Positions 7,367 to 16,302 of a DNA stretch of 64,000 nucleotides are shown piece by piece. The position numbers were made by a program, and so were the translations under genes. Every line of letters starts with the position of its first letter. Within the stretch, counting starts at the first letter, position 1. Source of the stretch: Oscillospiraceae bacterium (lineage in GTDB: Bacteria; Bacillota; Clostridia; Oscillospirales; Oscillospiraceae). Where the stretch lies: assembly GCA_015067495.1 (NCBI GenBank), contig SVMI01000004.1, forward strand, positions 22,222 through 86,221, in the 5' to 3' direction. The notes under the pieces were generated by a model. The model was not told where the DNA came from. It was given only the letters and a program-made list of their open reading frames with translations, and did not search any database.

Positions 7367-10300
7367 TTAATGCGTTGTTGTTTCTTTCTTCTTTTTCGCA
7401 ACCATTGCGGTGCTGACCAGTCCGCCGCAGCTGGCGAGCATCAGGGCGCTCATCAGCAGCAGGTTGGTGTAGTCACCGGTTGCAGGAGGATCGTTGGGAT
7501 CAGGCTTGGTGGCAGGGTTGGATACCACGTTGGTGGTGTAGGTGTTTCTGCCCTCCACGACCACAGCCTGATTGGTAACGGTCATGCTGGTTTCGCAAGT
7601 TACGGTCACCTCGAAGGATACCGCCACTTCTTCGCCGGCTTCCACCTCCAGCGTCCAGCTGATGACGCCGTCAATGATCGTGCCGCCGCTTTCAGAGGTG
7701 TAGGTAGTGCCGCCGGGAATGGTGTCGGTGATGGTCACAGTAACCTTCTCGGAAGAGGTGTTCTTGTAGCGGATCACATAGACCAGCTTGTCGCCGTTGA
7801 CAACAGACTTGCCGTCGATGTTCACGGTAGGTGCAGAAGCAAGGTAGACTTCCTTCTTCACCTCATCCTCAACCGTGTAGATGGAGGTCTCGTTGGTGGT
7901 GTAGGTGTTTCTGCCCTCAACCACGGTTGCCTTGTTGGTGATGGTCTCGCTGCCGACCGTTCCGACCTTCACCCGGAAGGTCACAGTGACAGTCGCGCCT
8001 GCTTCCACATCCAGCTCCCAAGTGAGCACGCCGTCAGCGAAGACGCCGCCGTTGTCGGCAGAGCCGTCCACATATGCGGTGTGGGCGGGGATGGTGTCGG
8101 TGACAGTCACCCGGACAGGCAGGGTGTCGTTGTTGGTGTAGCTGATGGCATAGACCAGCTCGTCGCCTGCGTAGACCTTCTTGCCGTCGATGTTGACAGC
8201 GGGATCTGCTGCGAAGAATACCTCCTTCTTCACCTCGTCCTCAACGGTGTAATTGGTAACGCCGTTGGTGGTGTAGGTGTTTCTGCCCTCGACGATGGTC
8301 GCCTCGTTGGAGATGGTCTCTTCCTTGGCATTGTCCTTCACGGTAACCTTGAAGGTCACGGTGACGGTCTGACCTGCCTCGACCTCCAGCTCCCAAGTGA
8401 GCACGCCGTCAGCGAAGATACCGCCGTTGTCGGCAGAGCCGTCCACGTATGCGGTGTGGGCGGGGATGGTATCGGTGATGGTAACAGTCGCAGTCTCCTG
8501 CGCGCCGTTGGTGTAGCTGATGGCGTAAACCAGCGTGTCGCCGATATAGACCTTCTTGCCGTCGATATTGACGGTGGGATCGGACTCCAAGAAGGACTTC
8601 TTTTCCACATCGTCATCCACGGTGTAGTTGGTCACTTCATTGGTGGTGTAGGTGTTTCTGCCCTCGGTAACAGTGGCTTTGTTGGCGATGGTCACATTGC
8701 CGGCATCGGCAACAGCTGCCCTGAAGGTCACGGTGACAGTCTCGCCTGCTTCCACATCCAGCACCCAAGTGACCGTACCGTCGGCATATGTGCCGCCGTT
8801 GTCGGCAGAGCCATCCACATAAGTGGTGTTCACGGGGAGCTTGTCGGTGATGGTCACGGTAACCATATTGGTATCGTTGTTGGTGTAGCTGATGGCGTAG
8901 ATCAGCTCGTCGCCGGCGTAGACCTTCTTGCCGTCGATGTTGACAGTGGGATCGGCAGCGAAGAAGACCTCCTTCTTCACCTCGTCGTCGGTGGTGTAGT
9001 TGGTGACCGCCTTGGTCTCGTAGCTGTTTTTGCCCTCAACGATGGTGGCGACATTCTCAATGGTCGCGTTGCCTGCGTCCTCAACAGTGACCCGGAAGGA
9101 GACCGTCAGGGTCTCGCCTGCGGGAACAGTCTTGGTCCATTTGATCTCGCCGTTTGCGAACACACCGTCATAGTCGGCAGAGCCGTCCACATAGGTGGTA
9201 TGGGCAGGGATCTTATCAGCGATCGTGACGGTGGCATCCTCCTTGGCGGAGTTGGTGTAGCTGATGGTATAGACCAGCTCGTCACCGGCATAGACCTTCT
9301 TGCCATCGATGCTGATTGCGGTGTTGCCCGCCAGATAGACATTCTTTTCCACTTCGTCATCCACGGTGTAGCTGGTGACGGAGTTGGTTGTGTAGGTGTT
9401 CCTGCCCTCGACGATGGTTGCAGTGTTCTCGATGCTCTTGTCAGCGATGTCCTTATTGACCGTCACCTTGAAGGAAACGATCAGGGTCTCACCTGCAGGA
9501 ACCGTCCGGGTCCATGTGATGACACCGTTTGCGAACACGCCGTCATTGTCGGCAGAGCCGTCCACATAAGTGGTGTATGCAGGGATGGTATCGGTGATGG
9601 TCACATCCGCAGGTTCTTTTGCGGTGTTCTTGTAGCGGATGACGTAGGTAAGCTCATCACCCTCGTAGACCTTTCCGCCGTCGATCTTCACTTGGGAGTC
9701 CCCGGCAAAGACCTGCTTTTCAGCCTCGTCCTTGACAGTGTAGTTGGTGACCCATTCGGTTTCGTAGCTGTTGGTGCCGTCGGTAGCGGTCGCCTGATTT
9801 TCGATGGTCGCCGCACCGATGCCGGTGTTGACGGTGACCTTAAAGGCAACGGTCACAGTTGCCCATGCGGGAACATTCTCAAGCTTCCACACCAGCGCGC
9901 CGTTTGCGTAAACGCCGCCGTTGTCGGCAGAGCCTGCAACGTAGGTGGTATTGGTGGGGATCACGTCGGTGATCACGATGTTGGCGGGAGCGCCGGAGGT
10001 GTTGATGAAGCTGATGTTGTAGATCAGCTCGTCGCCCTCGTAGACCTTCTTGCCGTCGACGCTGGTGTACACATCCTCGGCGGCGAAGACATCCTTCTTC
10101 AGCTCATGCTGGACGGTGTGGTTGACCACTTCGTTGGTCTTATAGGTGTTGACGCCGTCGCGAACCACTGCGGTATTGGCAACGATCGCCTCGGTCTCAT
10201 TGACTCTGACATTGAAGGATACGGTCACGCTCTCGCCCTTGGCAACGTTCAGGATCCAGCCGACGTGGCTTCCCACGTAGGTACCGCCATGGGAGGCAGA

Positions 10301-13300
10301 GCCGTCCACATAGGTGGTATGGTTGGGGATGGTATCCACGATGTCCGCAACCACATTCTGACCGGTGTAGTTGGTGTAGGTGATGAAGTAGGTCAGGATA
10401 TCGCCTGCTTCGACCTTCTGACCGTCGATGTGGGTCGCGGTGCTGCCTGCCAGATAGACTTCCTTCTCGGTGACTTCCTCGAAGGTGGCGTTGGTGAAGG
10501 TGACAGCTGTGGATACGGATGCGGCAGGAGCGGTGGAAACGCCGCTTTCCATGTTGGTGACCACGGCGCGGAGCTGTCCGTCGCCGGTGTCGCTGACACG
10601 GACGGTGAACTGATGCTCGGTGCTGTCATAGACCACATCGTCCACAGGGTTGCTTGCATCCTCGACGATCACGAAGTAGTAGGTTCCGGCGGTACTGAAG
10701 CTTCTTGCGAAGGAGAACGCGCCGTCCACATTCTCCGCAGTACCCAGCAGCGTGGCTGCGCTTGCGGCAATGTCAAAGGAATTGTCGGTGCTGTAGAGTG
10801 CGAAGGTGAAGCTCTTATCCTGAAGTGCCGCGCCCTTGAGGAGCTTGGTGCCGTTGAAGGTCACCTGCGCAGACCGGGCGGTGTAGGTGTTCTCGAAACG
10901 GATATCGGCATTGCTGACGCTTGCGGAAGCACTCAGGACACCTGCCGTATCCGTAACAGTGACGGTGACGGTGATTGGCTGATTCACGCCGTCATAGCGC
11001 ACGCCTGCCACATTGCCCGCCACTTCTCTGATGGTGTAGGTGTGAACACCTGCCTCGGTGAAGGTCAGAGGCTTGAAGGCGAAGCTGCCGTCAGCGTTGT
11101 TGGTAGCAGTCTGCTTCCATGTGCCATTCTCCAACAGCTCGAAGGAGAACTCGCCGTCTCTGGGGGCGCGGCCATGGAGGAGCTTGGTGCCGGTAAGCGT
11201 ATAGGTGGTAGCGGTTGCCTGATAGTGGTTACGGAAGGTGACCACGTTGGACACCGCATCCTCGAAGTAGTAGCTTGCAGCCAGCTTGCCGGTAGCGGCA
11301 TCGTTGGTCACTTCCACCACCAGATCGTAGATGGTGGGGTCGTAGCGCATGCCGTCCAGCACGTACTTGCCGGAGCTTGCCTCGTATACGGCACCGTCGG
11401 GAATGGACTCCACGATGTCGTACTGATACGTGCCGACGCCTGCGAAGGTCAATGCCTTGTCAAAGTCCACAAAGTTGACATCGCCGTTCAGCTCGTTCTT
11501 GCCGATGAGCAGCGGTGTGCCGCGGTCGCCGTCTGCGTAGACGTAGAAGGTGAACTGATCTGCTTCGAGTCTCTTGCCGGTCAGCTCTTTTCTGACTGCG
11601 CCGTCCAGCTCCACGGAAATGTCCTCAGGATCGTAGGTGTTGACGAAGGAGACCGTACCCTTGGTGGCATCGGCAGCATCCAGCGTGACCACCTCGTCCG
11701 GGTTGGTGGAGTTGGTCTTTTCCACGCTGAGCGCAGCACTCAGCTCGCCGTTGTCGGCGGTGACGGTGACGGTGATGCGGTACTGGGCTGCGGAGTAAGT
11801 CCAGCCGGGTGCGCCCTTGCTGACCTCGCTCAGCAGGAAGTAATAGGTTCCCACCTTGGTGCAGACGGAGGTGAAGCGGGCATTGCCTGCGGCATCGGAG
11901 AAGATGCTGAAGCTTGCCGCTTCCGCGCCGGTCAGAGGATTCCAGTTTGCGTCGGTGCTGACAGCTCTGAACTCGAAGCCTGCCTTGGAGACGGCAGTGT
12001 CGCCGGAGAGGTTATTAACCAGCTTCTTCACATCCAAACTGACGGGTGCGGTGTGGAAGGTGTTGTTGAAGGTCACTTCGTAAGAGCCGTCGGTGATGGC
12101 GGTGTTGTGAAGATCTGTCACCGTTGCCACCAGCTGACCGCCGTTATCCGTGACGGTAACGTCGAAGGTGTAGAGGGTTCTGTCGTAGGTCACGTTGGCA
12201 ACGTTGCCCTTGACCTCCAGCACCCGATAGGCATGGCTGCCCACCTTGCTGTAGGTGATGCCCGCCAGAACATCCTCGATCGTGAAGGTCTTGGTGCCGG
12301 ATTCATCCGCTGCGTAGGGAGTTTCGGCAGTCTTGCCTGTGATGTCCTCCCACAAGCTGCCGTTCCACTTCTGCACCTTGTAGGTGAAGGTGCCGCCGGG
12401 GTGTGCGCCCTCTGCAGTGAAGTTCTTTGTGCCGGCGATGTCAAGATCGACGGAAACAGGGCTGGGGGTATAGTGGTTCATGACCACAGCAGTTGCGCTG
12501 CCGTCGGCAGGGATCGTCAGAATGTTATCCCCGTCGGCAGTTTCGCCGGAATGGTTGCGGGTACGGTAGGACACCGCGAAGTGGCTGTCAGGGGTGCTTT
12601 CGGTGACGGAAACCGCCGTTCCCTCGGGAATGCGGAAGATCTCAACGGTCTGTCTTGCCTTGATCAGGAAGATCATGTTGCCGGAAGCATCGACGGTCAC
12701 ATCGTAAGGAGCAGCATGAGCGCTGTCTTCAACTGTAAAGGTCTTGCCTGCCAAAGCTGCGCCCACGTTGACGGTGATCTCGAAGGCGGTATCCAACACA
12801 CTGCCGGGAACGGCATGATCGCTGGTGATCTCCTTGGTGATGTAGAGGTTGCCGTACTTGTTGGGTGCATTGGTGACATCAGCAGGAGCGAACTGCGCCG
12901 CACCGTTCAGTGCCTCGCTGACGAGGGGAACTGTGACAGAGTCGGTTTTGCTTGCGATGTAGTAATCGCCATCCACCACTTCTCCGATCTGGCAGGTAGT
13001 GCCGCCGGGAATACCGCTGATATAGACGGTCTGCCCAGCCTTGACCTCTACTGTCAGGACATTTCCGCTGTAGGTACTGGTGACAGCATTGCCTTCGGCA
13101 TCCACTGCAACGGGAGAAGCGCTAACGCCCGCAGGGACAGTAACGGTCAGCTTGTAGATGTCGTCCGCATTACCGATCGCCTCGGTAACAGACTTGGTCA
13201 GGGCGATGCCTGTGTCGATCTGAACGGTCAGCACGCCATTGTTGCCCAGCCAGACAGCAACGTCGTTGTCGTTGTGATCAGACTGATTGGTCAGATAGGT

Positions 13301-15679
13301 AGGTGCGTAGCCGAGAACTGCAGTCTGCGTGGCATTCTCTGTCTTGTTAACAGTCATGTTGTGCAAACGGCTGACCCGCTGGGAGCCAGTGCCAAGCACT
13401 GCATAAAGCTCTGCATTGGGGTTGCTTTGCAGATATGCGTCCACCGCAGCCGCCACGTCGCCCTCGGCGATCGCCTTGCCGTCGTTGAGGTAGACCTCGG
13501 CGTTTGCGTCATAGAATGCAACAGAGTTTTTCAGGTATTGCCACTCGGTGTATACCAGATACTTCACTTCCTCCGCCGCATTGCTTGCATCTGTTGCGCT
13601 GGCGGTGGGGCGGTAGTAGGTAACATGAGTATAGACCTTCTGAGTGTCTCCCATGCTCTGATACTCTGCGTAAGTCATCTGGGTCAGGGTGTAGCTGCCA
13701 TTGTCCTCGATGCCATACTCATTGTTTTCAGCAATGGTCACGTCCTTGCCGTTGCTGTCGGTGATCTTGGTATAGATCTTCTGAGGTGTCTGATGATAGT
13801 AGTATCTGTTTTCCGCAGAGGGAAGGAAGCCCACGTGGGCATCGCCCCTTGTAACAGTTCCGTTGCTGTCAGCGGGATTCATCACGCCGAACTGACCGCC
13901 GTAGAAGGAAACCGTGCCGCCCACATCATCAATATGGCTGTAGCCCTGGATCTTGGAAACATCCACTTCTCCGTTGGGCAGAAGGATCTCAGGATCGATG
14001 CCCACGGTGTAGAAAAGGCGCAGAGGGGGCTGCATGAGCTCAGTAATGGTGGAAGTGGTCTGTTTGCCCACTGTTTCGGAAACCACCTGCTCCAGAAGGA
14101 TCGGCAGGATCTCCTGATTGATCCGAACCTCCAGCTTCTGCGTTCCGTCCGCCTGCTCGATAATTGTGATCCGAATGTCCCGGGCGGTGTTCCAGCTTTC
14201 GCCGGTGGCGGGATTGATGCCGGTGGCTTCGGCAACGGTGTAGGTGCCGTCGGCGTTCTTTACGATACCGTAGGATGCGCCAAACAGGGTCACCGCTTCG
14301 AGCTTTTTGATCTGCATGTGCTGACCGATGAAGTCAACATAGATCAGCGGTGTATCGTCCACGCCGGTGCCGCCCTGAACGGAGGTGCTGCTGGAGATGG
14401 GATTAAACGCACCCGATGCCAGCTCCTCATAGATCATCTGGAAGGTGTCCTCCAGCTTTGCGCTGGAGACATCGTAGTACGTATCCACGTAGTTGATGTT
14501 GGCGGCGATCTTCGCGTCGGTGATCACGCCGTTCTGCTTGGGATAGCTATGGTCGAAGCTCCAGCCACTATACGAAACCGTTTCGCCTCTCGCCCACCTC
14601 TGGAAGCTTTCATAAGCCCTCCTGATTTCATTGTTGGAGCTGGTGGCGAAGCCGTTTTGGGTGTCGGCAGGGTTCATCAGCAGTCTTGCGACCACATTGG
14701 TGGTGATGTCCACGCCGACGGTATAGACGGTAGCATCCTTGCCGTAGTTGGCTTCGATCTTGGTCTTGGTGTATGCGGCATTGAGCAGGGTGCTGAGGTA
14801 GAGGTTTCTGCCGCTGGAAGAGGTGCCGTCGGTGTCATCGTGGCTTCCGATCTCATAGAAGCCCTCCTGACTTGCCCGGTTTGCCTGACCGTCCGTCAGG
14901 ACAATGGCAACGGGAACACGACCCTCGATGTCGGTGGCATTCGCCAGAATGTTGAAGCCTCTGTCGATGCCGGACTGCAGGTTGGTGCCGGAGGTATAGC
15001 CGCTGTCCTTGCCGAGAAGCTTGCGGTCATCGTCGTAAGCACTGACAACACCTGCACCGGCTCTGCCGTTGTTATAATAGTTGGTAACTACAAGATCCAG
15101 ACCGTTGTCATACGTCGCCAACGGCAGCACGGTCTCGCTGTCCTTATTATAAGTAACGATCGCGATGCGCATCCCCGGAATGGTCAGCAGATCGTCGATC
15201 AGCCGGTTGGCTGCCGTGATGGTGCGCTCCAGACGGGTCACGCCTTGACTGTCCTCATCGTCCATCGAGGTGGAGGTATCCAGCACCAGCACCACGTCCA
15301 TCGGGCCGGTGGAGCTGACGGTGCTCTTGGTGGTCATGGTGGAGCCGAGGACGGAGAAGATCACTTGAAAGGCTTCGTCCTCCTGCAGGGAGACCTCGAA
15401 GGAGGAGCCGGCTTCTCCCCTGCTGTTGAGCAGTACGGTGTCGCCATCCTTATATATGGATTTATCGACCCACACGCGTCCGGCATAGCGGTTGCCGTCT
15501 GCTTCGGTACCCATCATGCTTTCCCAGCTGTGAGCAGTACCGGGGTCTGTTACGAAGCCCGCAACGCTCTGCTCCGAAAGCAGTACTTCTGCTGCCAACG
15601 TGCGCAGCGGGACATAGCCCACGAGCAATGCAACACAAAGGATGATGCTCATTACTCTTTTCATAATTTTCAATTTCAT
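7367..15679 (-). CDS. Giant cell-wall-anchored adhesin: VWA, isopeptide pilin-type domains and eight DUF11 repeats
   Basis: 2,770-residue surface protein. A signal peptide (SIILCVALLVGYVPLRTLAA) is followed by a von Willebrand A domain (about 125-415) with an intact MIDAS start DTSTS. After a 500-residue region come a DUF7601-like domain (about 945-1070) and about five pilin-type isopeptide domains (about 1070-1735), each with a reactive-Lys strand (GTKLL-like), an internal Glu (IREVAGN, VLEVKGN) and a terminal Asn (NTY/NTF), the residues that form Lys-Asn bonds in such domains. Residues about 1735-2715 are eight DUF11 repeats of about 124 residues. The end is PPATGD, a hydrophobic helix and KKKKE, a sortase signal variant; no sortase is in the window. 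ATG 15679 follows GGAGG, 48 bp behind the upstream small gene. Role as adhesin or stalk is inferred from architecture. Confidence 0.9.
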   Translation of the reverse strand: MKLKIMKRVMSIILCVALLVGYVPLRTLAAEVLLSEQSVAGFVTDPGTAHSWESMMGTEADGNRYAGRVWVDKSIYKDGDTVLLNSRGEAGSSFEVSLQEDEAFQVIFSVLGSTMTTKSTVSSTGPMDVVLVLDTSTSMDDEDSQGVTRLERTITAANRLIDDLLTIPGMRIAIVTYNKDSETVLPLATYDNGLDLVVTNYYNNGRAGAGVVSAYDDDRKLLGKDSGYTSGTNLQSGIDRGFNILANATDIEGRVPVAIVLTDGQANRASQEGFYEIGSHDDTDGTSSSGRNLYLSTLLNAAYTKTKIEANYGKDATVYTVGVDITTNVVARLLMNPADTQNGFATSSNNEIRRAYESFQRWARGETVSYSGWSFDHSYPKQNGVITDAKIAANINYVDTYYDVSSAKLEDTFQMIYEELASGAFNPISSSTSVQGGTGVDDTPLIYVDFIGQHMQIKKLEAVTLFGASYGIVKNADGTYTVAEATGINPATGESWNTARDIRITIIEQADGTQKLEVRINQEILPILLEQVVSETVGKQTTSTITELMQPPLRLFYTVGIDPEILLPNGEVDVSKIQGYSHIDDVGGTVSFYGGQFGVMNPADSNGTVTRGDAHVGFLPSAENRYYYHQTPQKIYTKITDSNGKDVTIAENNEYGIEDNGSYTLTQMTYAEYQSMGDTQKVYTHVTYYRPTASATDASNAAEEVKYLVYTEWQYLKNSVAFYDANAEVYLNDGKAIAEGDVAAAVDAYLQSNPNAELYAVLGTGSQRVSRLHNMTVNKTENATQTAVLGYAPTYLTNQSDHNDNDVAVWLGNNGVLTVQIDTGIALTKSVTEAIGNADDIYKLTVTVPAGVSASPVAVDAEGNAVTSTYSGNVLTVEVKAGQTVYISGIPGGTTCQIGEVVDGDYYIASKTDSVTVPLVSEALNGAAQFAPADVTNAPNKYGNLYITKEITSDHAVPGSVLDTAFEITVNVGAALAGKTFTVEDSAHAAPYDVTVDASGNMIFLIKARQTVEIFRIPEGTAVSVTESTPDSHFAVSYRTRNHSGETADGDNILTIPADGSATAVVMNHYTPSPVSVDLDIAGTKNFTAEGAHPGGTFTYKVQKWNGSLWEDITGKTAETPYAADESGTKTFTIEDVLAGITYSKVGSHAYRVLEVKGNVANVTYDRTLYTFDVTVTDNGGQLVATVTDLHNTAITDGSYEVTFNNTFHTAPVSLDVKKLVNNLSGDTAVSKAGFEFRAVSTDANWNPLTGAEAASFSIFSDAAGNARFTSVCTKVGTYYFLLSEVSKGAPGWTYSAAQYRITVTVTADNGELSAALSVEKTNSTNPDEVVTLDAADATKGTVSFVNTYDPEDISVELDGAVRKELTGKRLEADQFTFYVYADGDRGTPLLIGKNELNGDVNFVDFDKALTFAGVGTYQYDIVESIPDGAVYEASSGKYVLDGMRYDPTIYDLVVEVTNDAATGKLAASYYFEDAVSNVVTFRNHYQATATTYTLTGTKLLHGRAPRDGEFSFELLENGTWKQTATNNADGSFAFKPLTFTEAGVHTYTIREVAGNVAGVRYDGVNQPITVTVTVTDTAGVLSASASVSNADIRFENTYTARSAQVTFNGTKLLKGAALQDKSFTFALYSTDNSFDIAASAATLLGTAENVDGAFSFARSFSTAGTYYFVIVEDASNPVDDVVYDSTEHQFTVRVSDTGDGQLRAVVTNMESGVSTAPAASVSTAVTFTNATFEEVTEKEVYLAGSTATHIDGQKVEAGDILTYFITYTNYTGQNVVADIVDTIPNHTTYVDGSASHGGTYVGSHVGWILNVAKGESVTVSFNVRVNETEAIVANTAVVRDGVNTYKTNEVVNHTVQHELKKDVFAAEDVYTSVDGKKVYEGDELIYNISFINTSGAPANIVITDVIPTNTTYVAGSADNGGVYANGALVWKLENVPAWATVTVAFKVTVNTGIGAATIENQATATDGTNSYETEWVTNYTVKDEAEKQVFAGDSQVKIDGGKVYEGDELTYVIRYKNTAKEPADVTITDTIPAYTTYVDGSADNDGVFANGVITWTRTVPAGETLIVSFKVTVNKDIADKSIENTATIVEGRNTYTTNSVTSYTVDDEVEKNVYLAGNTAISIDGKKVYAGDELVYTISYTNSAKEDATVTIADKIPAHTTYVDGSADYDGVFANGEIKWTKTVPAGETLTVSFRVTVEDAGNATIENVATIVEGKNSYETKAVTNYTTDDEVKKEVFFAADPTVNIDGKKVYAGDELIYAISYTNNDTNMVTVTITDKLPVNTTYVDGSADNGGTYADGTVTWVLDVEAGETVTVTFRAAVADAGNVTIANKATVTEGRNTYTTNEVTNYTVDDDVEKKSFLESDPTVNIDGKKVYIGDTLVYAISYTNGAQETATVTITDTIPAHTAYVDGSADNGGIFADGVLTWELEVEAGQTVTVTFKVTVKDNAKEETISNEATIVEGRNTYTTNGVTNYTVEDEVKKEVFFAADPAVNIDGKKVYAGDELVYAISYTNNDTLPVRVTVTDTIPAHTAYVDGSADNGGVFADGVLTWELDVEAGATVTVTFRVKVGTVGSETITNKATVVEGRNTYTTNETSIYTVEDEVKKEVYLASAPTVNIDGKSVVNGDKLVYVIRYKNTSSEKVTVTITDTIPGGTTYTSESGGTIIDGVISWTLEVEAGEEVAVSFEVTVTCETSMTVTNQAVVVEGRNTYTTNVVSNPATKPDPNDPPATGDYTNLLLMSALMLASCGGLVSTAMVAKKKKETTTH
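7520..10480 (-). repeat. In-frame array of eight DUF11-coding repeats
   Basis: The DNA encodes eight consecutive units of roughly 370 bp. Units five and seven (around 8878-8988 and 8133-8242) are nearly identical over their first 35 codons and lie about 745 bp apart, twice the period. This points to recent internal duplication or recombination within the array. Confidence 0.85.
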
Positions 15680-15727
15680 ACGCTTTCCTCCTGAATGGGT
15701 TTTCTCATATTCCGATGATCGAATGAC

Positions 15728-16081
15728 TTACGCTTTTTTGTTTTCCGGGCAGGTGCAGATGCCCAGCAGTTCCTCGCACCGCCGATAGAAGATGCAATCC
15801 TCGCAGGTGCTGTTCTCATCCTTTCTGCCGATGAAGTGGGCGCAGGGCGCTTGGATCGCCGTTGTGAAGGGCGTGCCGTCGTCGGTGTGCTGCGGTTCTT
15901 TGATGAAATCCGGGTAGATCTCTATTGGCTCTGCGTATTCATGGAGCCGATCCAATTCATCATAGAAGCCGTATCTTATTTCAAATGTTCTGCCATGACA
16001 TTGAATGATCTTGTAAAGATCGCCCTCTTTCGGAATGGTAGGGCCTCTTTCTGTGTTTGCTTTCAGAAATGCTGCGAACAT
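15728..16081 (-). CDS. Small hypothetical protein with a C-terminal cysteine cluster
   Basis: 117-residue protein I do not recognise. The first 75 residues are polar with a beta-rich pattern (EGDLYKIIQCHGRTFEIRYG). The last 40 residues hold seven Cys (CAHF, CEDC, RRCEE, GICTC) in a spacing that could bind zinc or an iron-sulfur cluster. ATG at 16081 follows AAAGGAG at good spacing. The stop is 48 bp upstream of the giant adhesin and no terminator or clear promoter separates them, so they are probably co-transcribed; a role linked to the adhesin is only inferred from position. Confidence 0.7.
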   Translation of the reverse strand: MFAAFLKANTERGPTIPKEGDLYKIIQCHGRTFEIRYGFYDELDRLHEYAEPIEIYPDFIKEPQHTDDGTPFTTAIQAPCAHFIGRKDENSTCEDCIFYRRCEELLGICTCPENKKA

Positions 16082-16116
16082 GGTTTTTCTCCTTTCGGCA
16101 TACTGTCAAAAAGAAA

Positions 16117-16155
16117 ATCTGCTATACCTTGTCGGTTGACAACAGTATAGCAGAT
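16117..16155 (-). terminator. Extended hairpin between the regulator and the adhesin pair
   Basis: Perfect 11-bp arms ATCTGCTATAC / GTATAGCAGAT with an inner TTGTC / GACAA pair. On the minus strand it is followed by TTTTCTTTTT, so it can terminate the regulator transcript; on the plus strand it is followed by CGTTTTTT, so it may be bidirectional. It also lies where the promoter of the small gene and adhesin would be expected, so it could act as an attenuator or operator. Confidence 0.7.
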
Positions 16156-16302
16156 CGTTTTTTCCTTGGGTATTACCTGCAAAAGGAAAAAAAGTATAAA
16201 TTTTTCGGTGGGGCAGCCGCCGCGGACTATCTTTTCCGGGACGCTTTGGATAAAGGGACTGCCCTTGCACTATATCTTTTCGGCGGGTTTTCGGATATAT
16301 CC

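Noticed and set aside
7370..15694. An uninterrupted reading frame of about 2,770 codons on the plus strand opposite the giant adhesin gene.
   Set aside because: It is a shadow: the minus-strand protein has clear domains and a signal peptide, while the antisense product lacks recognisable domains and has no ribosome site at its start. Repeats in the DNA keep stops away in the opposite frame.
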